A stretch of 64,000 bases of DNA from the NCBI GenBank assembly GCA_033439795.1, contig JAUTDP010000008.1, positions 3,224,001 to 3,288,000 on the forward strand, written 5' to 3'. Position 1 is the stretch's first letter, and each line of letters opens with the position of its first letter. Below the pieces are notes generated by a model. That model was given only the letters and a program-made list of their open reading frames with translations. It was not told the DNA's origin and made no database searches. The stretch comes from Sordaria brevicollis. Its lineage: Eukaryota; Ascomycota; Sordariomycetes; Sordariales; Sordariaceae. The position numbers and the translations under genes were made by a program. This document shows positions 1 through 9,700 of the stretch, piece by piece.

Positions 1-310
1 TATAATTTTATACGATAATATTTAAATTATTCGATTCGTTATTATAAAGAACGCCCAAATTAATATTAAATTCCGGTACGTCGATATTTATAATTATTAA
101 ATTCGTTAAGAAGTTAAAAAGGGGATAATTAAAATTAATTATAAGGAAATAAATAAAATACTAACGGATAGAATAATAAAGGTCTTAATTATTAATAAAT
201 ACACTAAGTTCCGGGAAATATTAGGTATAGAATTTCTTCGAACTTTACGAAATTCCCGAAATAAAAGGCTATTATTAGATTTGGATATAATCGAAAATAA
301 GGAATAAAAT
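1..310 (+). pseudogene. Ty1/copia pol 3' end (RNase H C-terminus), RIP-mutated, cut by window edge
   Basis: Read on the + strand with TAA/TAG taken as mutated Gln/Trp codons, this stretch resembles the end of copia RNase H: a segment with the pattern K-x-R-x-V-D-I-Y, then R-Q-E-V-x-K-G-x-I-K-I, then a K-I-L-T-D-R-x-x-K-V-L block and an L-G-I-E ending. This matches the family pattern in which K-H-V-D-I-x-H is followed by an A-D-x-L-T-K-x-L motif. The rest of the element is outside the window. Its end is similar to but not the same as the RNase H end of the copia element at 20,128-22,180. The family call is by motif; the 3' limit is approximate. Confidence 0.55.
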
Positions 311-708
311 TTCTAAAGTTAATAATAAGTCTTTTTTATATTCTATTTACGGTTTTCTTTATTATTCTAACTTTAATTTAATATTTATAATTAAAAGGGT
401 ATATCGGAAAACCTAATATTATATTTATTATATATAAGGATTATAAGTAGTATTATAACCTTTGATTAACTCTAATTAGCTTTAAACAATTTTAACGTTA
501 TAGTTGTAACTCTATACGTTAGCCCTAGACTAAGGGAATAACTTTATTCAAAGGTAGCTTTAGGAAGACGTAATACTTTAGTTTATAAATTTGTATATAG
601 ACCCTTAAGCTCCTTCGTTTAATAGGGATTAGCTTAATAAAGATTTTTTAAACCTTTTTAAATTAATTTACTTGGTTACTTCAATAAACTTTTCATTACC
701 CCTAATAG
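311..708. other. RIP-mutated spacer, possibly the LTR of the left-edge copia element
   Basis: AT-rich DNA almost without CpA/TpG. No coding motif is visible. It lies between the end of the left-edge copia pol and the 5' LTR at 709, so it could be that element's 3' LTR, but there is no second copy in the window to test this. Confidence 0.35.
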
Positions 709-887
709 TGTTTTTAATAATATTTAGCCAATTAGGAGGTATCTCTATAAGAGGATTAACCTCCCAGCCACTTATTTGACTGCAGAGTTTTCCTATTACT
801 CTAGTATCCCTAGACCTTCTTATAGAAGGCTCCAATATATATAATACACATACATCTCCACCTTTAATTTTGCTATATAATTTAATA
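709..887 (+). repeat. Copia 5' LTR
   Basis: Alignable over most of its length with 22,309-22,496 (shared blocks around AATTAGGAGGTATCTCT, GAGTTTTCCTATTA and ACATCTCCACCTT). It begins TG at 709-710 and ends TTTAATA where the 3' copy has CTGACA, the expected RIP change of CA to TA. It is about 9 bp shorter than the 3' copy near its start, so the start is approximate. The outer half keeps CpA/TpG sites; the inner half has lost them. Confidence 0.75.
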
Positions 888-1867
888 ATTAATAGTTTAA
901 TTCGCGCCCTACGTTTACGCTATATTCAAAAATATAAACTGTTTATTTATAATAATTAACTTTATTATTTAATTTATTATATCCTTTATTAATAATATTT
1001 ATACTACCTTTTTAATTATAATTATATTTATTAATAATAAAACGATTTTAAACGTAAAATTTAATTTTAGGGATTAGAATAAAGAGTTATTCGATTTTAT
1101 TTAGGGCTTTAAATTTAAATTTTACTTATTTGAAGAAAATCAAGAAATTATTAAACTTCTCGAAATCGAATTCGAAAACTATAAATTTAAAGCCAATTCC
1201 CTTCGTCGTATTAATATTACCCGTAAAGTATTTACTAAATTCGCTAATAAAATTATTATATATATTCCGATTTTAGGAGATAATTCTACTACCGAATAGG
1301 CCGCAACCCGTATTACCGCCCTAATTGCAATCTAAATTTCTAATTTCGAAATTATTAATAAAGATAAAGAAATTTAGGAAGAAGAAATTAATATCCTAAT
1401 CTCTAACTTTACTATTATAGTTAAATAAAATTATAATTCCGATAAAATTAATTACGCTTAACGTTCTAAAAATTATAAAAGTTTTATTAAAAACGATATT
1501 TTAATTCGAAATTATAAATATATTACTGTTTTAAAAGCCCTACGCTCTAATTATATAGGCGATATTCATATAATTTTATAATAGTATATTAACCTTAAGG
1601 ATATTATATTTTACTGCGAAGAATATTCCCTATTTAAAATATCTTAAAAATATTATAATTATATAAAACCTTTACTAAACGAGCCCTATAAATGTAATAG
1701 CGGTCTCCAAATTTAGATCAACGGCTAAAAAACCGTTATAATTAATTCCCGGAAATATAAAATCTTTAAAATTATATCGGCTATAGCTTAATTTTAAGAT
1801 ATTTATAATATTTTATAAATTATTAAACCCCTTTAAATTTATATTATTATTAAGAAATTCGAGGAAA

Positions 1868-1872
1868 GGGCG
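1868..1872. repeat. Target-site duplication GGGCG (left) of TRIM-like element
   Basis: GGGCG here is repeated exactly at 2,696-2,700, flanking the outer LTRs of the TRIM-like element. Confidence 0.85.
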
Positions 1873-2002
1873 TGTGACGGCACGACCGCCGTCGCTAACT
1901 ATATAAACCACTTCGAGCGACCGAATTACCAACTTTGGTTACTTATATCCTTTTGTCGGGAATACGGGGGCTTGGTGTAGTAGTTTATGCCACGCCGTAA
2001 CA
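1873..2002 (+). repeat. TRIM-like element LTR 1 (130 bp)
   Basis: Starts TGTGACGGCACG, ends CACGCCGTAACA. Same length as LTR 3 (2,566-2,695). Contains TGGTGTAGTAG near its end, an A-box with one G-to-A change compared with LTR 3. Confidence 0.8.
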
Positions 2003-2239
2003 TTTAACCAAAACTAAACGGTTTGGGTTCGAACCCCAGATTGGAAAAACCACGATAGGTTTTTCGGGTACTATTATATAGGTTCTACCCCAGTGCGAAG
2101 GGCCGTGAGAGCGCGCACGTTTCAATTGAGAGCTCCCGTTTAAGTTCGTTCGATTTCCGAGGAACCGTCGCAGGCTGGTACGGTATCCGCCGGGAGGGGG
2201 TCGAGGTTCGGGACGAACCTCTCAATCTAAGGGGGGGAA

Positions 2240-2326
2240 TGTAACGGTACGACCGCCGTCATTAACTATATAAACCACTTCGAGCGACCGCATTACCAAC
2301 TTTAGTTACTTATATCCTTTTGTCGA
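2240..2326 (+). repeat. TRIM-like element LTR 2, 3' truncated
   Basis: Begins TGTAACGGTACG (RIP-changed relative to LTR 1). It loses the last ~43 bp, including the A-box segment, and joins straight to internal sequence. Confidence 0.75.
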
Positions 2327-2565
2327 GATTTAACTAAAACTAAACGGTCTAAGTTCGAACCCCAAATTAGAAAAACTACGATAGGTTTTTCGGGTACCAT
2401 TATATAGGTTCCACCCTAGTGCGAAGGGCCGCGAGAGCGCGCACGTTTTAATTGAGAGCTCCCGTTTAAGTTCGCTCGATTTCCGAAGAACCGTCGTAGG
2501 CTAATACAGTGTCCGCCGGGAGGGGGTCGAGGTTCGGGACGAACCTCTCAATTTGAGGGGGGGAA

Positions 2566-2695
2566 TGTGACGGCACGACCGCCGTCGCTAATTATATAAA
2601 CCACTTCGAGCGACCGAATTACTAGCTTTAATTACTTATATCCTTTTATCGGGAACACGGGGGCTTGGTGTAGTGGTTCATGCCACGCCGTAACA
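2566..2695 (+). repeat. TRIM-like element LTR 3 (130 bp)
   Basis: Starts TGTGACGGCACG and ends GCCACGCCGTAACA, followed by the GGGCG duplication. Contains the intact A-box match TGGTGTAGTGG at 2,666-2,676. Confidence 0.8.
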
Positions 2696-3339
2696 GGGCG
2701 TACGCTAATATTTTAAATTTCCGCTTTATATCCGGATATTTCCGTTTTAAAATATTACGCGAACGCCCCTTTATTATAATTCTATTATTAAAGGGTTATA
2801 GAAGTATATTCAATATAAGATTAATTTTTAGAAATTTATAAAATAATAATATTGAAGGCGAAAACGCTCCTTTTAATAAAGTTTTAATTAATAGTTAGAA
2901 TTCTATTTAAATAGGCTAAAATTCTATTTATATTTTTTAATATCTTAATAATAATAATACGTCCTGGAAGAGAAGGTATAATACTTTTAGAGCGCGTAGA
3001 AGTGCGTTAAATCGAAAAACCGCCCCTTTAACCCTATTTATTAATTTTATAGTAAAAACCCTAAGAGTTCGTTATAAAATATATTAATAAAGTATTTATA
3101 TTATTAAATATTATTAATATTTATTCTTAAAGAAGGTTATTGATTTTAAATAGAAGCCTATTCTTTAAATTAAAATTAGAATTATTAAAAACCTATTTAA
3201 TAATAAGGACTTTAAAAGAGAAATTAATAAACTATAATAGGAGGCTATTCAATCTTTAAATTTTAACCTTAATAATCCCCCTATCGGCGGTAATTATTCT
3301 ATTTATTTTTTTAACGAAAACTTATTAATAATACCGGTC

Positions 3340-4139
3340 TATATAATAATTATATATTAAGCGGCTCTTTAAATAGGAAATAAGCGTATAGATTTATACC
3401 CTTTTAAAAATTACGTAATTTTCGATTCAGAGAGTTCTTTATATATTTTTAACTAAATTATTCGTTTTATTAATTTTCGTTACGTTCTTTATAATAATAG
3501 CTTATAGGTTAGAAATTTATATATTTTTATTAAGGGATATAATAACGTTAATATTTTAATTAATAATATTTTTAACCCGTATACCCTTCGTTTTTATAAT
3601 ATAGCCTTCTATTTTAATTTTATAATTAATTTTATTTTTTTATATTTATTTCGAAAAATCGATTTCTATTAGAATTAACGACTTCCTACTAATTACTTAC
3701 GGTCCTTAAATAATTCTCTCTTTTATTATCTTTCAATTTTATACCGCTAAATTATTCTCGAACGCTTATTTAAATAAATTTTTAAAACCTCTTTTTACGC
3801 TAAGCGTAACCGTTTTAATTTTATTAACGGCTATAAATATTATAAAAAAGTAGTTATTATTTAATATTACCGCTTTAATTATTTAAATCTCTAAATTTTC
3901 GACTATTTTTCTAACGTTATTAGTACGCGTTTTAAAGGCCCCTCTATAATATATTACGATGCGTATATAATTTTAAAAATTAAGCGCTAAATTAATAAAA
4001 GATTTCGAAACCGCGGTTTTAGCCCGGGGGAGAAATTCGCTATTAATTTCCTTAATTATACGGAAAGCCGCTATAGTTATATTAACGCTATATTAATTAT
4101 TTATAGATATATTAGTTATATTTAGGATTATTATATATT
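3340..4139 (+). pseudogene. Copia pol part 1: protease, pre-integrase and start of integrase
   Basis: In the + frame the aspartic protease motif survives as I-F-D-S-E-S-S (family D-S-G-x-S/A, with G to E by RIP) near 3,420. It is followed by the usual copia tail ending in N-F-I-I-N-F-I-F-L-Y-L-F, matching the family pattern P-x-L-x-x-N-L-I-S. The pre-integrase segment and the first integrase strand (a K-F-A-I-N-F-L-N-Y-T-E-S block near 4,040-4,075) follow. The frame is cut at 4,139 by gypsy A and resumes at 12,156. Confidence 0.7.
4135..4139. repeat. Target-site duplication ATATT (left) of gypsy A
   Basis: Repeated exactly at 12,151-12,155, immediately outside the other LTR. Confidence 0.85.
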
Positions 4140-4433
4140 TATAAGGGGATAGCAGAGCGTAATATAGGTGCTGGCTAATATGGATATATTAAGGTTCTAC
4201 GAAGGAGAAAGGGAGAAGGGGTAGCCCGTAGGGCGGACCCGGCTACCTATCTTTATAAGGCTATATATAATTACTTAGGTGCTTCAAATAGGGTAGGTTA
4301 GAGAATTTTTTAGAGGATTAGGTACCCTCGGTAGTTTTAGAGCCCCCTTACCTACCGCTAGCAAATTAGGGTAATCCGAGCGGTAATTTAATAAATATTA
4401 AACCTCTAGACTCTAAGCGCTAAATTTATAATA
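4140..4433 (-). repeat. Gypsy A 3' LTR (294 bp)
   Basis: Pairs base for base in length with 11,857-12,150. The outer part (left, 4,140 to about 4,260) keeps CpA/TpG while the inner part (right) is heavily mutated. Confidence 0.9.
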
Positions 4434-5581
4434 TTAGCCCTCCCTTATACCCACTACGTACGCGCTATAAATAAATAACTTAATTATATCCTTTTTATTT
4501 ATATAATTAGAATTTATCCCATTCGAATTTTTACCCTTTTTTCTCTTTTTAATTATTAATAATTTAAAATATTATACGTATACCCTTATCCTTTATATTA
4601 TTAATAATTTCTCTATTATAATTTTATTAATATTTATTATTATTAACCGTTTCCTATTAATTCCTTCATCCTTTTACTTCCGGCGTATTAATTTTAATTC
4701 CCTATTTTATTATAATTTTATTAATTTTAAATTAATATTATTCCTAAATATAATTCTTTTAGGCTTTATCCCGAATTTAAACTTTTCGTTATATTAACTT
4801 TATTTTATAATCCTTTTATTATTCTAGCGATTTTTATTATAGCCGCTGTTACCCTTACTATTATTATTACTATTCCGCCGGCGCCCTCGAGTGTATATAA
4901 GTCGGTTAAGGGCGAAATTTTTAGCGTTAATCCGTTTTAATATAATTAGTATATATATTTAAGCGACGTTTATATTTATATATTTATTAAGGGTAAGAAT
5001 TATTATTTATTTTATTTTAAAATTAAGGAGGTTAGGACTTATTAATAATAATTTAAAGTTATTTAATATAATTATTCTATTTAGGGGGAGGGTAATTATT
5101 AAACCGGTAAGGGTATTATTAATAAGGATTATAATCGCTTCTAGAAGATTATAATTTCCGCCGGTTATTTTATAAATTTAGAGGAAAAAAATTTCTTCCC
5201 GAATAAATTTAATAATTTATATTAATACTTTTCCTTTTTATTTTTTTATTAATTTTTTTCGAAAAGATATTATTTATAAAACTTTTAATTACTTTATAAA
5301 TATAATACTATTTACCGCCGTTATTCTAATTGCCGTTATAATACTTTTAATTACGGTTTTAATAAATTCGAATTTCGAACCTTCTTTTATAGAAGTATAA
5401 AAGAAATTAAACGAATTCGGGAAGGGGGTTAATTTTTTTTATATTAATTAAAGTAGTTAAGTTAATTCCTAAGTTTTTATTTTTAAAGAATTTTTTACTA
5501 TTATTTACGTAATTATTAGCCGTTTTAATACCGTTATTACCGTTATAGAGGCCGTTATTATTAATACTTTTAATATTATAA

Positions 5582-5591
5582 TTAATATTAA
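5582..5591. repeat. Candidate target-site duplication TTAATATTAA (left) of MITE
   Basis: Repeated at 6,029-6,038. The sequence is palindromic and AT-only, so duplication by insertion is likely but not certain. Confidence 0.55.
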
Positions 5592-6028
5592 GAACCTCTA
5601 TCTGCACGGGGTAAAAACTCTATCTGCACGGGGAAAAAAATTACTAAGTTCAACCCCAATTTTCAACATAGTAATTAGACTTCTAGTATATAAAAAGTAT
5701 ACCAGAATTTTGAAGGATTTTTACTCTTTTTAATGGTACCCCCCTTGAGGCCGTAGCTAGCCGGGAAGGTAGCCTAGTATTATTTTAAACTTTGAAGGTA
5801 AAAGAAAAATATTGGAAAATAAAATAAGAAAAATAAAGGAAATTTTGGAACTTTATCAATTTTGGCGCGGGAAACTTGGTTGTGGTACCAGAAAATCCGC
5901 AAAATTCCACGAAAAATCCCAATATTATCATTGCACCAAAAACCGGTCTTTGCGTTGAGATATTCTCGAAAAACAAAAAATGTTCCCCGTGCAGATAGAG
6001 TTTTTACCCCGTGCAGATAGCGTTTCTC
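5592..6028. mobile_element. MITE-like TIR element (437 bp), not RIP-mutated
   Basis: A perfect 38-bp inverted repeat at 5,598-5,635 and 5,983-6,020. Each arm holds two tandem copies of CTATCTGCACGGGG separated by a TAAAAA linker. The ends outside the perfect arms (GAACCT; CGTTTCTC) and the flanking TTAATATTAA suggest an 8-10 bp target duplication, compatible with hAT or Mutator families. Inside there is no transposase; a 63-codon open frame is too short to matter. CpA and TpG are common here, in sharp contrast to the mutated DNA on both sides. It is therefore either younger than the RIP of gypsy A or too short/too rare to trigger RIP. Confidence 0.8.
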
Positions 6029-6599
6029 TTAATATTAATTAAATTCTTATTGGGTTTAAATCCCGTTTAAATGCTTTTATTGGGTTTAAAGCCCGTATTA
6101 AAAAGTTCGAAGAGGAAGTTATTACCCGGGTTGCGGCTTTTATTAATAGGGTTGGAATTATTTTAAAGGGGGAGGAAAGAGAATTAGAAATTAAGGAAGA
6201 AAGGGAATTAGGGATAAATATAGAAGAATTAGAGAGGGAATTTTTTTTTTCGGGTTATTTTAACCCGTACGAATTTATAAGGTTAGAAATAGAAGAGAGG
6301 GAGAAGGAAGTAAAAAAGGAAGAAAGGGAAGAGAAGAAGAAGGAAAAAGAGATTAAGAAGAGGGTTCGTTTTAAAAAGGAGGAAAAGACCGAAATCGCTT
6401 TTCTTAAGAAGAAAAAGAAATATACCGGCCGCAAAATTAAAAAACCTTTAATTTCTATTATAATTATATTTTATAATAATTCTCCTATTTTAGGCAAAAG
6501 CCTTTAATTAATTTATTTTTCTCGGTTTACCCCGTTTTCTTTTTAGCGGAATTAATATTAATTTTTTATTCGTATTTTAATTCCTCCTTTTACCCCTTT

Positions 6600-9500
6600 T
6601 AATTTTTTTGAATAATTTTAATAAATTATTATATTTTCGAATATTTTTATACTATTTTTTAAAAGTATTTAATATTTTAATATTTTTAAAGTTCTTTAAT
6701 ACGTATTACAAAGGTTTATAAAAACCCTTCTATTTTATAAAAACTTTCCGGTTATTAAACGAATTATTTATATATAAGATTTTTTCAATATAATATTCCT
6801 TTTCATTATTAATTAATATAAGGGGTAGTTAATAATCGATTATTTTTTAACCGGGTAGCGGGTCCTTTATAATTCTTCGGAGGAAATTTACGTAAAATAC
6901 GTTATAAATATTATTAAGAAGGCTAAAGAGTTTTATTATTAATAGAAAGAGGATTCGAAAAATTGTATACTTTATATATAATTAATTTAATTTCTTTTTA
7001 AATTTCGTCGAAGCGTAATTTTTAAAATTTAATTATATTTTATCGCTGATTTAGAATTTTTATATAGGTTAACGAATCCTATTAGTAAACTTTTTTTAAT
7101 TTTACGCCGTTAAAGCTATAATAATTTAATAAATATCCGTAATTTATAATAATTTATTAATAAATTATTTGGCCCGTTTATTGGCCGGGGTATTAAAGCT
7201 CCTTATAAGTTCGGGGATAATTAGTATAATAAATTCGGGATTAAAACCGTAGGTAGCGAAGAATAGGGATATATTAATTGAAATATTAATACGATTATTA
7301 ATAATTAATTAGGTTATTAGGTATTATATATATTAATCGTCCTAAGTTTAATTAATATAAGTTCGAAAGAATATTTAAACTTTTTAATTTATTCTTTTTA
7401 AATTACCGTCGGGTTAGGGGTAGTAAACCGTATTTAATAATTATTTAATATTAATAAATTTATATAATCGTTTTTAAAATTTACCGGTTTAATTAAAACC
7501 CCGATTATTAATTATAAATTACGGTTAATTATAATAGCGTACGAAGTAGTTTATAAAGTATTCGGCGTAAATTTTTACGTTTATAGAGGATATAGGTTCG
7601 AAGAAAACGTTTTTATTAAGCCGGTCCTTCTTTACTATTAAATAAATATTATTTTTAAATTTTAGGAGATTAATAATAAAATTAAATTATATTTCGCGGA
7701 AATATTAATTTAAGACGGGGAGAAATTATATAAAACCTTTCCGTTAATCCTTTTAATATTTAATAGAATTATAAATATAATAATTACGGAAGAATTTTCG
7801 AACGTAAGCGTTTATAAAGGGTTAATAAAAGTGGCGGATTAATATAATAATAATATTTTCCCGGCTAAAATAGCCGAGCGTTTAAAAATTGTAAGTAATT
7901 TAGATAATTTTTATATAGAAGGTATCGAATTATTAATTAGAATTAGAGTTCTTTATAGCGTTGGATTTAGTGGTTACGGGGTTGTTAAGGATTTAAAATT
8001 TACTTTTATATTATAATTTACCCCTATTATTTAAAGAATAGTTTATAATTTAAATACGTAGGTTAATTGTTAATAAATTTCTTTTATTATCCATTATTAT
8101 TTAAATTATTTATTAATAGAGGGTATTTTTTATTATAATAGAGTTTTAGAATTATTATAAATTTAGATCTTCGAAAATTTTCATTTTTATTATCCCCTTT
8201 CCTTTTTATCCGTTGCGGGAGTATTAGGTCGTTCGAATATTTATAACCGAAATTCGGATATAATTACGGAGCGTAGCGTTGGGGATTAATTAGAAATTTC
8301 GAACTTCCCGGTTATTTATTATAGGCCGGTCTTAATCCTATTATAATAAAGTATTAAGCATTATTACGGCTTTATTAGGATAGTATTTTAATTAAAAATT
8401 AAAATAGAAAAAATCTTCGGTTTAATGTATTTATTATTTTAAAAGGTATTAACGAATTATAAAATATTTTAAATTTTTATAATTTATAAGGATAGTAAAT
8501 TCTTTATAATTTTTTAATTCTATTTACTATTCTTTAAAATAGTCGATAATCGCTAATATTTCTTTATTATAAATAGGGTAATTCTATTTAATTAATACGA
8601 GTTTTTTAAAATAGAACGCTATTACCTTTTTTTAATTATCGATATTTTAAATAAAGTACCCGTTTAATATAAAATTATTATAATCGGTTTTGAAAAACGT
8701 TGGGCGGTTTAAATCCTATTTAATAAGGATAGGGGTTCGGGTAAATAAGGTTTTTAATAATTAGAAGGCTTTTTTATATTAAATAATTTATTTAAATAAT
8801 TCTTTTTTCCTAGTAAAAACTATAAAGGGTATAATTATAAATAAAAATTTAGGTATAAATATTTAATAATAATTTACGAATCCGAAGAAATTACGGACCC
8901 TTTTTTAGGAGATTAAAGCCGTTTATTTTAGGATCGCCTTTATTTTATTAGGATTAGTTTATATATTTATTCTCGTATAAATAATAAAATTTAGGTATTT
9001 AATTTATTTAACCGCGAATTTAAATTTATTAAGGTTTAAATATAATTTAATATTTTTTAGCCGTTTGAATATAATGCGGACTTTTTTTATATAGTCCTCT
9101 TTTAAGCCGTTAATAAAAACTAAAATATTATTTATATATATTGAATAGAAATTATTTAAAAGGTTATTTAATATATTATTAATATACCGTTAAAAGGCCG
9201 TTAGAGCGTTATAAAAATTAAAGGGGATAATTAATTATTTATAGAGGCTATATTTAATATAGAAGGCCGTTTTATATTCTTTTCCTTCTATTATACGAAT
9301 TTTATAAAAGGTTTAAATTATATTTACTTTAGTATATTATATAGTACTTTTAAGAACCTTAAAGGTTTTTTTAATAAGAGGGAGGGGGTACCGGTTAGTT
9401 TGAATAATTATATTAAAAGTTCGGTAATTATAATAAAAACAGAGGTTATTACCGGGTTTTTAAATAAAGAGGATTAGAATTCCTACTTCGGAATTATTAG

Positions 9501-9700
9501 CCCGGATAAAGCCTTTATTTAATAAATTCCGAAGAGTCTTTTTAAATATTAAGAATTCCTTTCGAAATATATTATATAAAAGATTATAAAATAATAGGAG
9601 TTCTTTTCTATTTAATCTTTTTTTAATTTTAATTTTCAAATTAATTTTTAATTTATATTCGTTAATTTTATTTATTTCCTATTTTTTAAATAAAGGAAGT
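6600..9700 (-). pseudogene. Gypsy A pol remnant: RT, RNase H, integrase, chromodomain
   Basis: Read on the - strand through RIP stops. Reverse transcriptase (about 9,500 to 9,060): F-Y-K-I-R-I-I-E-G, then F-Q-R-Y-I-N-N-I-L, then Y-I-N-N-I-L-V-F, the mutated form of the YxDD box. RNase H (about 8,660 to 8,330): Y-P-I-Y-N-K-E-I-L-A-I-I. Integrase core (about 7,480 to 7,250): Y-Y-P-Q-P-D-G-N-L-K-R-I-N-Q, the mutated YHPQTDGQTER motif. Chromodomain (about 6,830 to 6,640): E-K-E-Y-Y-I-E-K-I-L followed by V-F-I-K-x-K-G-F. Limits are approximate. No functional product is possible. Confidence 0.85.

Larger units (their letters stand above)
1873..2695 (+). mobile_element. TRIM-like (non-coding miniature LTR) retroelement, LTR-internal-LTR-internal-LTR
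   Basis: Three copies of a short repeat starting TGTGACGGC and ending GCCGTAACA (inverted TG...CA ends): 1,873-2,002, 2,240-about 2,326 (3' truncated) and 2,566-2,695. Two internal segments of roughly 237 bp separate them. Each internal ends in a purine run (AAGGGGGGGAA / GAGGGGGGGAA) directly before the next repeat, as a polypurine tract should. The whole unit is flanked by GGGCG at 1,868-1,872 and 2,696-2,700. No coding capacity. The order is that of a terminal-repeat retrotransposon in miniature, in a tandem dimer that shares its middle LTR. Pol III A- and B-box matches span the LTR/internal junction (1,973-1,983 and 2,026-2,036). Confidence 0.8.
1040..3330 (+). pseudogene. Copia gag remnant, interrupted at 1,872
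   Basis: Reading through RIP-type stops, one frame runs from about 1,040 to 1,872 and resumes in register after the TRIM-like element at 2,696 (the GGGCG duplication counted once). The translation is rich in charged residues, has no recognisable catalytic motif and leads into the protease region, so gag is inferred from position. No intact zinc knuckle was identified with certainty. No start codon survives with confidence, as TG to TA mutation removes ATG codons. Confidence 0.5.
5360..6507 (+). other. Antisense open frame inside gypsy A, split by the MITE
   Basis: On the + strand, opposite to gypsy A's own genes, 6,043-6,504 is stop-free for 154 codons although stops are very frequent elsewhere in this mutated DNA. 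The translation is coherent and strongly charged, with runs such as KKFEEEV, EERELEIKEERELG and KEEREEKKKEKEIKKR, suggesting a coiled coil. There is no ATG in frame. Upstream of the MITE the same frame continues in register once the MITE and one TSD copy are removed, broken only by TAA codons explainable as mutated CAA. I do not recognise a family. It could be an antisense ORF of the retroelement, a captured host fragment, or a by-product of purine-strand bias. Confidence 0.35.

Noticed and set aside
1961..2053. Intact tRNA gene at the TRIM-like LTR junction
   Set aside because: A and B boxes fit, but acceptor and anticodon stems do not; it lies inside a repeated element.
6960..8040. A long + strand frame that seems coherent if TAA/TAG are read as Gln
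   Set aside because: Stop read-through makes any frame look open in RIP'd DNA. The - strand of the same interval contains clear integrase motifs of gypsy A, so the + frame is a shadow.
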